Shown here piece after piece: positions 1-5,807 of a stretch of 8,238 nucleotides of DNA. How positions within the stretch are numbered: position 1 is the stretch's first letter; every line of letters starts with the position of its first letter. The stretch is from Oleispira sp051275515. GTDB taxonomy: Bacteria > Pseudomonadota > Gammaproteobacteria > Pseudomonadales > Oceanobacteraceae. The notes below the pieces were generated by a model. It saw nothing but the letters and a program-made list of their open reading frames with translations. It was not told where the DNA came from and made no database searches. Location of the stretch: the NCBI GenBank assembly GCA_051275515.1, contig JBNMOT010000147.1, positions 1 to 8,238 of the forward strand. Reading direction: 5' to 3'. The position numbers and the translations under genes were made by a program.

Positions 1-20
1 GGAAGAAGTCATCTTCTTCC
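1..20. repeat. Perfect inverted repeat (hairpin) at the window edge, possible terminator
   Basis: GGAAGAAG (1-8) and CTTCTTCC (13-20) are exact reverse complements around a four-base loop. The repeat begins 26 bases beyond the stop codon of the minus-strand membrane-protein gene, so it could be that gene's transcription terminator. Any T-run that would confirm this lies outside the window, and the stem may also continue beyond base 1. The dyad is seen directly; the terminator role is inference. Confidence 0.45.
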
Positions 21-45
21 CTTGATATAGCACTTATTACATCAC

Positions 46-1143
46 TCAGTTTTTCTTAGTAAATTGCAGGCAATACATCAGCATACTTTTAACAAAGTCT
101 TTATCCGACTCAGATTTATACATCCATAAATCAATTTTCCCATGGTCGGAAACTATTTGTATGCACTGACTATCAGATGAGTTTATTTCTTCGATATCCG
201 CGCAATTCATACTGACTGCCTTTTTATACCAAATAGCACGATAGGTGATTTTTTGAGGCGTCAGAGTTAATTCAGGAAGACTAACTAATGGTGATAGATG
301 TTTAATAGTATTGAATAAAAGGATCAAGAAAAACACAATGCCAACAATGACAGGGATCAGCCAGTTTTTCCCATCAATAGAAAAGCCATCAAGCATTTCA
401 GATATAAACCAAAATGCAGGCACGAGAAAAAGCAGCCTAAATAACCCTGATACAACAACACCTCGTCTAGCAGACAGTTTCAAAGTAATATTGTTTTGAC
501 CTTTAAGTACCTGAATTCTAGAATCCGCAGGTAATATCGGCGCTTCAATACGCTCTGTAATTGAATCAATAACTTTATCATCAAGCTCTGAAGGCTTTCT
601 CTCAAAACCCTGCCCACTGCTAGAATCCTGTAAAGAGATATTAAGAAACCTTGCTAACGCTTCTGCCTGTCTGCGAGAGACCGCAAACTCAGTGGTATCA
701 TTCAAGTCATGCGTAGCAATTTGAGTGACAATCTTAATCGGATATACCAAGTAACTCGAGCCGCCATTACTTGAACTACTAGAACGCCATTCTTGGCTTA
801 ACTCTAATCGTGAAACTTTTGATATAGGTAATGTTTTTGCACTCTGAAAACCTAATACGCTGGAGTAATTCTTGATGTGCGTCGCATTTTTATTAATAGA
901 TTTAGACACTCTATAACTCGCCAGAGCAGAGCCCAATAGTACAAAAAGCCCTCCAGCAAAAAATAGCTTGAAAAAATCGGCTATCAACATCGGATCATGA
1001 CTGAAAAGCACAGACCAAATCCCCATTAACCAAGCAATTATTCCGGGTAAAGCAAACAACGCCCCCATTACGGTAAGTACTGGTGATGTGCCTAATATAA
1101 AAAGATAAAGCTCATCTCCCCGTATCTCAAATTCCTTTTTCAT
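46..1143 (-). CDS. Membrane protein of unknown function, four predicted helices
   Basis: I do not recognise this family. The protein is 365 residues from the chosen start. That start is the ATG at 1143-1141, beginning MKKEFEIRGD, because AGGAG (1153-1149) lies five bases upstream. The reading frame stays open to a GTG at 1203, but that codon has no convincing ribosome site and would add 20 residues. Hydrophobic stretches at about residues 22-47, 55-76, 229-249 and 261-278 suggest two helical hairpins. Between them is a soluble region of about 150 residues containing a serine run (SSSSSNGGSS, about 121-130). A soluble tail of about 87 residues follows. The segment after the second helix pair and the tail each look like small beta-rich domains, possibly PH-like, but this is only an impression. 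The gene follows the lipoprotein gene on the same strand with a 106-base gap holding a weak hairpin. It is more AT-rich than the glycolytic genes. Confidence 0.72.
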   Translation of the reverse strand: MKKEFEIRGDELYLFILGTSPVLTVMGALFALPGIIAWLMGIWSVLFSHDPMLIADFFKLFFAGGLFVLLGSALASYRVSKSINKNATHIKNYSSVLGFQSAKTLPISKVSRLELSQEWRSSSSSNGGSSYLVYPIKIVTQIATHDLNDTTEFAVSRRQAEALARFLNISLQDSSSGQGFERKPSELDDKVIDSITERIEAPILPADSRIQVLKGQNNITLKLSARRGVVVSGLFRLLFLVPAFWFISEMLDGFSIDGKNWLIPVIVGIVFFLILLFNTIKHLSPLVSLPELTLTPQKITYRAIWYKKAVSMNCADIEEINSSDSQCIQIVSDHGKIDLWMYKSESDKDFVKSMLMYCLQFTKKN

Positions 1144-1148
1144 CACAA

Positions 1149-1153
1149 CTCCT
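1149..1153 (-). promoter_or_regulatory. Shine-Dalgarno site that decides the start of the membrane protein
   Basis: AGGAG on the minus strand is followed by five bases and then the ATG at 1143-1141. The alternative GTG at 1203-1201 has no comparable site. This argues that the protein starts 20 codons inside the longest open frame. Confidence 0.7.
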
Positions 1154-1205
1154 AGCACTTTTCTAATTACAGGTTTATTTAACATAACTTTATATTCAAA
1201 CACCT

Positions 1206-1225
1206 AAAAACAGAAATTATTCTGT
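1206..1225 (-). terminator. Weak hairpin plus T-run after the LEA2 lipoprotein gene
   Basis: On the minus strand ACAGAA pairs with TTCTGT around TAAT (1225-1210) and runs straight into a short T tract (1210-1206). It begins about 25 bases after the lipoprotein stop codon. The stem is only six pairs and AT-rich, so it would be a weak terminator or attenuator and could leave read-through into the membrane-protein gene. The structure is seen; its activity is inferred. Confidence 0.4.
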
Positions 1226-1249
1226 AGATATAAGAAGAAAATCTGAGAG

Positions 1250-2110
1250 CTAATTAAAAAGCCCCTGCAACACATCACCTATGTTTTGTTTAGACGATTT
1301 TCCATCACCTGACGGCCCAAACAGGGACTCTAGATCTAACGTCTGCTGTACCGAGTTTTCAAATGCACCGCTGCTGAAATTAAAGCTCAAAGGCAGTTTC
1401 GGGTTTTGCAGTAAACTGAATACACTTGAGAATAACTTACTTGGATTAATGCTTAATGGGATTTTTAACTGGTTTGTCCCTTGCTTAATGCTTTGATCTT
1501 TTAAACTACCCGCCACCAGCTGATTGGCACCCGAGCTTACGGAGTAACTCAACAGATCCAATGGTAGTGTAAAGTCATTTTTATTACCCACAGTCACGTT
1601 AGCCACGATATCGATTTGTTTAAAACCGGCTTTCTTTATTTCTAATTTACCTAAGCTCACCGAAGGCTTAAAGAGTGTAGAAGCTTTTTCAAAAGGAAAC
1701 TTAAAACCTAATACTTCAACCTCACCCTTAATAACGTAATCAATTTTTCCTTCTTTAAACAGCACGTCTTTGATCGATGCCAATGTGTCTTTAGTTAAAT
1801 CAATTCCTAAAGTTACATCGGTAGATTGATTGGCAGGCAAATCACCCACCTCATCTGTTTCACCCTTGACCATCGTCTTTTGATTAAAAGAAAGCTCATA
1901 TTTGAACTTATCAATTGGAATGATAAAACCATTATTATTGGCAATACTAAAGGTTGGTTTTAGTTCGATTTTGTCACGGGTTAACTGCCCTATCGATAAA
2001 TTTTTATACGTTATTTCTGGCTCTTTAATATTTTCTTTCATTAAATTTTGTAACGTTGAACAAGCAGAAACCGTTATGGCCAAAGCCAGTAATATTACTT
2101 TTTTAATCAT
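1250..2110 (-). CDS. LEA type 2 (WHy-domain) lipoprotein with two tandem domains
   Basis: This is a 286-residue predicted lipoprotein. The N-terminus has two lysines, a hydrophobic stretch and the lipobox VSAC with Cys17 as the lipidated residue. The next residue is Ser, not Asp, which under the usual sorting rule favours the outer membrane. The rest is two copies of one beta-rich module, about residues 33-145 and 152-263. They align without gaps at an offset of 118: N58/N176, N60/N178, F62/F180, P65/P183, D67/D185, Y71/Y189 and G83/G201. This N-x-N...F...P-x-D pattern is typical of the LEA14/WHy (water stress and hypersensitive response) fold. The C-terminal 20 or so residues are polar and glycine/serine-rich. 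The ribosome site is weak (GAG nine bases before the ATG). The gene lies 166 bases after fba, beyond a strong terminator, so it probably has its own promoter, which I could not identify. Cellular role is unknown; a periplasmic binding or stress function is plausible only by family. Confidence 0.82.
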   Translation of the reverse strand: MIKKVILLALAITVSACSTLQNLMKENIKEPEITYKNLSIGQLTRDKIELKPTFSIANNNGFIIPIDKFKYELSFNQKTMVKGETDEVGDLPANQSTDVTLGIDLTKDTLASIKDVLFKEGKIDYVIKGEVEVLGFKFPFEKASTLFKPSVSLGKLEIKKAGFKQIDIVANVTVGNKNDFTLPLDLLSYSVSSGANQLVAGSLKDQSIKQGTNQLKIPLSINPSKLFSSVFSLLQNPKLPLSFNFSSGAFENSVQQTLDLESLFGPSGDGKSSKQNIGDVLQGLFN

Positions 2111-2155
2111 AGGTATTTACTCATCACATTAAATTGAATGAAGTTAAAATCGTTA

Positions 2156-2198
2156 TGAGGGGCTTTACTGGCTACCATCTAGCAAAAAAAAGCCCTCA
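2156..2198. repeat. Second, alternative hairpin sharing an arm with the fba terminator
   Basis: TGAGGGGCTTT (2156-2166) is a near copy of the right arm of the fba terminator (TGAGGGCTTTT, 2212-2222). It can pair, with one bulged G, with that terminator's left arm (2188-2198). Nested inside is a small stem GCTA (2171-2174) with TAGC (2180-2183). Two mutually exclusive foldings are therefore possible. Whether this matters is unknown; it may simply be a decayed duplicate terminator. Confidence 0.4.
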
Positions 2199-2222
2199 AC
2201 ATTAAAAATGATGAGGGCTTTT
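2184..2222 (-). terminator. Strong intrinsic terminator of the tkt-epd-pgk-fba cluster
   Basis: AAAAGCCCTCA (2188-2198) and TGAGGGCTTTT (2212-2222) form a perfect 11-pair stem. Beyond one A-A mismatch, CAT (2200-2202) and ATG (2208-2210) can add three inner pairs. Read on the minus strand, the GC-rich stem is followed by a run of eight T (2191-2184). It begins 54 bases after the fba stop codon. On the plus strand the stem ends in only four T, but no plus-strand gene approaches it. Confidence 0.9.
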
Positions 2223-2276
2223 AAAAAATTAAGCAATCTTAAATCTATTCATTTTAAGACTCATTAACTTTATAAT

Positions 2277-3341
2277 TTACTTAATTTTAGGATCAAGTTC
2301 GCCTGACTGGTAACGATCAAACATGGCATCCAGTGAAAGTGCCTTTATCTTAGATGCATTTCCGGCCGTACCAAATGATTCGTAACGCGCTACGCATATT
2401 TCCTGCATGGCTTGCATTGAAGCTTTAAAATATTTACGTGGATCGAATTCAGCAGGGTTCTGAGCTAAGAAGCGACGAATAGCACCCGTAGAAGCCAAAC
2501 GTAAATCAGTATCGATGTTCACTTTACGAACGCCGTGCTTAATACCTTCAACGATCTGCTCAACTGGCACACCGTAAGTCTCAGGGATTTCACCACCAAA
2601 TTCGTTGATGATTGCTAACCATTCCTGTGGAACAGAAGAAGAACCGTGCATGACCAAGTGAGTATCAGGGATACGCTTGTGGATTTCTTTAATACGATCT
2701 ACGGCTAAGATGTCATCCGTGGGTGGACGCGTAAATTTATAAGCGCCGTGTGAAGTACCACAGGCAATTGCCAAAGCATCAACACCGGTTTGCTTAACGA
2801 AGTCAGCCGCTTCTTCAGGATCTGTAAGCATTTGTTCCATGCTCAACGTACCTTCAGCGCCAACGCCATCCTCTTCACCCGCCTGACCTGTTTCAAGAGA
2901 ACCAAGAACACCCAGCTCGCCCTCAACCGACACACCACAACCGTGTGCCATTTCAACCGTACGTTTAGTCACTGCAACGTTGTAGTCGTAGCTCATTGGG
3001 GTCTTGCCATCTTCACCCAACGAACCATCCATCATGACTGAGCTAAAGCCCAACTGGATAGAACGCTGACATACCGTCGGAGAACCACCGTGATCTTGGT
3101 GCATACACACAGGAATATGTGGAAACTCTTCAATCGCCGCTTGAATCATGTGACGTAAAAAAGGAGCACCTGCATAAGTGCGAGCACCTGCAGAAGCCTG
3201 CACGATCACTGGAGAATCAGTAAGATCAGCGGCTTGCATGATGGCACGGATTTGCTCTAGGTTGTTTACGTTAAAAGCTGGAACGCCATAACCGAACTCG
3301 GCGGCGTGATCCAACATTTGGCGCATGGAAATAAGTGCCAT
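2277..3341 (-). CDS. fba: Fructose-bisphosphate aldolase, class II, Calvin-cycle subfamily
   Basis: This zinc enzyme reversibly cleaves fructose-1,6-bisphosphate to glyceraldehyde-3-phosphate and dihydroxyacetone phosphate in the cytosol. The 354 residues match the usual length of the subfamily found in Pseudomonas and in autotrophs. Visible signature sites are the N-terminal VPAFNVNN (20-27), QDHGGSP with catalytic Asp83 and metal ligand His84 (82-88), VEGELG (139-144), the second metal ligand His198 in SHGAYKF, His232 in MHGSSS, and the phosphate-binding NIDTDLR (275-281). The subfamily label does not imply carbon fixation, since heterotrophic gammaproteobacteria carry the same form. The start is supported by AAAGGG (3354-3349) seven bases before the ATG. 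It lies 135 bases after pgk on the same strand, with two small hairpins in the gap, and is the last gene before a strong terminator. It probably shares a transcript with the upstream genes. Confidence 0.97.
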   Translation of the reverse strand: MALISMRQMLDHAAEFGYGVPAFNVNNLEQIRAIMQAADLTDSPVIVQASAGARTYAGAPFLRHMIQAAIEEFPHIPVCMHQDHGGSPTVCQRSIQLGFSSVMMDGSLGEDGKTPMSYDYNVAVTKRTVEMAHGCGVSVEGELGVLGSLETGQAGEEDGVGAEGTLSMEQMLTDPEEAADFVKQTGVDALAIACGTSHGAYKFTRPPTDDILAVDRIKEIHKRIPDTHLVMHGSSSVPQEWLAIINEFGGEIPETYGVPVEQIVEGIKHGVRKVNIDTDLRLASTGAIRRFLAQNPAEFDPRKYFKASMQAMQEICVARYESFGTAGNASKIKALSLDAMFDRYQSGELDPKIK

Positions 3342-3374
3342 GTTAATACCCTTTAAATATTTGAATTAAGTTTT

Positions 3375-3389
3375 CCGCTATTCTAGCGG
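3375..3389. repeat. Perfect six-pair inverted repeat in the fba leader
   Basis: CCGCTA (3375-3380) and TAGCGG (3384-3389) are exact reverse complements around TTC. The stem lies about 20 bases upstream of the fba ribosome site. On the minus strand it is followed by AAAAC, not by T, so it is not a standard terminator. It might be an mRNA-processing or stability element, or a protein site. Confidence 0.45.
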
Positions 3390-3430
3390 CTTCTGCAGTT
3401 AAGAGAAATAACCGCACCTCGATTGTTCTG

Positions 3431-3470
3431 TTTCACGCAGTATTGCTACGGGTAGCGACACGTCACGAAA
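3431..3470. repeat. Imperfect long hairpin just after the pgk stop codon
   Basis: TTTC (3431-3434) pairs with GAAA (3467-3470), ACG (3435-3437) with CGT (3461-3463), and GCTA (3445-3448) with TAGC (3453-3456) around CGGG. There is a bulge and an internal loop. It begins six bases downstream of the pgk stop. No T-run follows on the minus strand, so it is more likely an RNA stability or processing stem than a terminator. Support is modest because the stem is interrupted. Confidence 0.3.
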
Positions 3471-3476
3471 TTTAAA

Positions 3477-4652
3477 TTATTTAACGGCACGTGCTTCTAG
3501 AATAGCAACGGCGGGTAATGTTTTACCCTCTACAAATTCTAAGAAAGCACCACCGCCAGTAGAGATATACGATACTTTATCAGCAATATCATATTTATCC
3601 ACAGCAGCCAGAGTATCACCACCACCGGCAATTGAAAACGCATCTGACTCGGCAATTGCCAACGCTAACGCTTTAGTACCTTCGCCAAACTGATCAAATT
3701 CGAATACACCGACTGGACCATTCCAGATGATAGTCTTGGCTTCTTTTAACTGAGCAGCAAGGGCTTTTGCAGAGTCAGGACCGATATCAAAAATCATATC
3801 ATCAGCCGTTACTTCGCTCGCATCTTTCAACGTCGCGGCAGCCGTTTCCGCAAACTCTTTTGCACAAACAACGTCCGTCGGGACTGGAATCGATACCTTG
3901 TCCATCAAGGCTTTTGCTTTTGCCACTAGGTCAGATTCATACAAAGACTTGCCCACTGGCTTGCCATCAGCAGCCAAAAAGGTATTCGCAATACCACCAC
4001 CGACAATAATTTGATCACAAATGTCAGATAAGCTTTCTAAAACTTCTAATTTAGTAGAAACCTTAGAACCACCAACAATCGCCACTAATGGGCGGGCTGG
4101 GTTATCTAAAGCTTTACCCAACGCTTCCAATTCGTTGGCCAATAATGGCCCTGCACAAGCGATAGGCGCAAACTTAGCAACACCATGAGTTGAGGCTTGA
4201 GCTCGATGAGCGGTACCGAAGGCATCCATAACAAAAATATCGCATAAATCAGCATACGCTTGCGCTAGCAAATCTTCATCTTTCTTTTCACCTTCGTTAA
4301 AGCGAACGTTTTCTAATAAAACTAACTCACCTTCAGCAACTGTTAGTTCTGCTTTAAAGTCTTTGATCAATTCAACCGGACGACCCAACATGCCTGCTAA
4401 GTGATCAGCAACGGGCTGCATAGAATACTTTTCGTCGAATTCGCCTTCAATTGGCCGACCTAGGTGAGACATAACGATAACTTTAGCACCGGCTGCAAGC
4501 GCTTGCTGAATCGTTGGCAAAGACGCACGAATACGGGCGTCAGAGGTTACTTTGCCATTTTTAACCGGTACGTTCAGGTCTTCACGAATTAAAACTCGCT
4601 TGCCTTTAAGGTCACCTGAAGCGATCAGGTCAGTCATCTTGATTACAGTCAT
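3477..4652 (-). CDS. pgk: Phosphoglycerate kinase
   Basis: Cytosolic Pgk reversibly transfers phosphate between 1,3-bisphosphoglycerate and ADP, giving 3-phosphoglycerate and ATP. The 391-residue product is full length for bacterial Pgk (about 387-400). Substrate-binding residues are visible in the N-domain: RVLIREDLNVPV (19-30, with Arg23, Asp25 and Asn27), Arg41, SHLGRP (62-67), Arg117 in ENVRFN and Arg150 in AHR. The nucleotide side shows GGSKVSTK (194-201), WNGPVGVFE (310-318), GGGDT (343-347) and the glycine-rich STGGGAFLE (364-372). The ATG at 4652 has a GGACGAG ribosome site ending five bases upstream. It starts 47 bases after the epd stop, with no terminator between them, which fits co-transcription. 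The epd-pgk-fba order is conserved in many gammaproteobacteria, including E. coli. Nothing looks truncated or altered. Confidence 0.98.
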   Translation of the reverse strand: MTVIKMTDLIASGDLKGKRVLIREDLNVPVKNGKVTSDARIRASLPTIQQALAAGAKVIVMSHLGRPIEGEFDEKYSMQPVADHLAGMLGRPVELIKDFKAELTVAEGELVLLENVRFNEGEKKDEDLLAQAYADLCDIFVMDAFGTAHRAQASTHGVAKFAPIACAGPLLANELEALGKALDNPARPLVAIVGGSKVSTKLEVLESLSDICDQIIVGGGIANTFLAADGKPVGKSLYESDLVAKAKALMDKVSIPVPTDVVCAKEFAETAAATLKDASEVTADDMIFDIGPDSAKALAAQLKEAKTIIWNGPVGVFEFDQFGEGTKALALAIAESDAFSIAGGGDTLAAVDKYDIADKVSYISTGGGAFLEFVEGKTLPAVAILEARAVK

Positions 4653-4699
4653 AATGTCTCGTCCATTTTAATTTTTATACAATCTCAACCCGCAAGATT

Positions 4700-5707
4700 T
4701 TAGATATTTTTTAACTGCAATGCCGTATCTAACATACGGTTTGCAAAACCCCATTCGTTATCGAACCAAATCAATAGTTTTACTAGTGATCCGTCACTAA
4801 CACGGGTTTGTGTGGCATCGACGACTCCAGAGTGTGGGTCGTGATTAAAATCGACAGACGCGTGAGGTTCTTGAGTAAAGGCTAGTATCCCTGCTAACTC
4901 GTTCTCCGCAGCCTGTTTAAATAGAGTATTTATCTGCTCAACCGTAACCTCTTGTTTGAGCTGTAATGTTACATCCAATACCGAAACGTTGATGGTCGGT
5001 ACGCGAACGTGCAGGCTCTCAAACTTTCCTGCTAGCTCTGGCATTAATCGGGTAATACCTTTGGCTAAGCCTGTTTCAACAGGAATGATACTTTGTACTG
5101 CAGCGCGAGTTCGACGAAGATCAGAATGGTAAGCATCAATCACGGGTTGGTCGTTCATCGCCGAGTGAATGGTCGTTGTCATTCCTCGTTCGATACCAAA
5201 CTCTGAATTCAGTAACTGTAAAACGGGAATTAGGCAGTTAGTAGAACAAGAACCGTTGGAAATTATTTTATGATCAGCAAGTAAGGTTTTATGATTAAAA
5301 CCTTGGATTACAGTCGCGTCGACACCTTCTTCTGCAGGGTGTGAAATTAATACGCGTTTTGCACCTTGCACCAGATGTAACTCGGCATGTTCGCTGTCTT
5401 TGACGACACCTGTACATTCTAATACCAGATCAATATCAAGGGCCTTCCAAGGTAAGCTAGACACTTCCGTTTCATGAAATACCTGAATAGCATCACCATT
5501 AACGATTAGCCCATTTTCCTTGATTTCAACAGCACCCAGAAAACGCCCATGAGTACTGTCATAACGCAGCATGTAACTGACCGACTCAAGGTCGGCTAGC
5601 TCATTAATGGCGACTATTTGCAGTTGATCTTGCAAGTTACGTTCATACAGTGCGCGTAAAATACTGCGCCCTATACGACCAAACCCATTAATGGCAACTC
5701 TAATCAT
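4700..5707 (-). CDS. epd: D-erythrose-4-phosphate dehydrogenase
   Basis: Epd oxidises erythrose-4-phosphate with NAD to 4-phosphoerythronate, the entry step of the DXP-dependent pyridoxal phosphate pathway. The 335 residues match the GAPDH/Epd family length. The Rossmann motif GFGRIG (8-13), catalytic Cys154 in NGSCSTNC, and His181 are visible. It is called Epd and not glycolytic GapA because of Epd-type signatures: TIHSAMNDQ (179-187), the LRRTRAA loop (197-203), the VRVPTINVS stretch (234-242) and DFNHDPHSG (286-294). The start ATG has AAGG eight bases upstream and overlaps the stop of a 32-codon upstream ORF by ATGA, which suggests translational coupling. Its substrate is made by the transketolase encoded just upstream. 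Codon usage is less polished than in tkt, pgk and fba. Residual GAPDH activity cannot be excluded from sequence alone. Confidence 0.93.
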   Translation of the reverse strand: MIRVAINGFGRIGRSILRALYERNLQDQLQIVAINELADLESVSYMLRYDSTHGRFLGAVEIKENGLIVNGDAIQVFHETEVSSLPWKALDIDLVLECTGVVKDSEHAELHLVQGAKRVLISHPAEEGVDATVIQGFNHKTLLADHKIISNGSCSTNCLIPVLQLLNSEFGIERGMTTTIHSAMNDQPVIDAYHSDLRRTRAAVQSIIPVETGLAKGITRLMPELAGKFESLHVRVPTINVSVLDVTLQLKQEVTVEQINTLFKQAAENELAGILAFTQEPHASVDFNHDPHSGVVDATQTRVSDGSLVKLLIWFDNEWGFANRMLDTALQLKNI

Positions 5708-5802
5708 AAAACTGACCTTATTAGATTTGTTAATTGACTCAGTAAAATAGCCGCGAAGCGCACTCTATTAAGTCCAAATCCACTAATGGTTATGCGTATC
5801 AT
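5704..5802 (-). pseudogene. 32-codon ORF resembling the first codons of epd/gap, overlapping the epd start
   Basis: In the 100-base tkt-epd gap an ATG (5802-5800) opens a 32-residue frame that begins MIRITISGFG. The true Epd begins MIRVAINGFG, so seven of ten residues are identical. At DNA level 21 of the first 29 bases agree, and half of the eight differences are silent (for example CGC for AGA, both Arg). Patchy similarity continues (ATAGAGTGCGC against ATAGGGCGC, then a shared TATTTTAC), after which the match is lost. The frame ends in TGA at 5706-5704, overlapping the epd ATG by ATGA. Its ATG lies five bases after the tkt stop codon, and I see no well-placed ribosome site, so translation would depend on re-initiation. 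Most likely it is the decayed 5' end of an old GAPDH-family copy. It may now act as a coupling leader peptide. Confidence 0.6.
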
Positions 5803-5807
5803 AAGGC

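Noticed and set aside
819..829. An 11-base match (TTGATATAGGT) to one arm of the regulator operator, inside the membrane-protein gene, plus a nine-base match at 22-30.
   Set aside because: Both are single half-sites in AT-rich DNA with no opposing arm, one within coding sequence and one outside any visible promoter. Coincidence is more likely than binding.
2790..3041. Plus-strand open frame within fba, and similar ones within pgk, tkt, the lipoprotein and the membrane-protein genes.
   Set aside because: Each lies opposite a well-supported minus-strand gene, lacks a ribosome site or recognisable domain, and reads as a frame shadow.
4653..4699. TATAAA in the epd-pgk gap as a pgk promoter.
   Set aside because: No -35-like hexamer lies 16-18 bases upstream; the nearest TTGCGG is only about ten bases away. 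AT-rich spacer sequence explains it.
4700..5707. Glycolytic glyceraldehyde-3-phosphate dehydrogenase (GapA) instead of Epd.
   Set aside because: The TIHSAMNDQ and DFNHDPHSG signatures and the position before pgk and fba fit Epd better. The NGSCSTNC active site is compatible with Epd.
5708..5807. A terminator or internal promoter between tkt and epd.
   Set aside because: Only a three-pair stem (CGC-TTC-GCG, about 5760-5752) is present, with no T-run directly after it, and no paired -35 and -10 boxes stand out.
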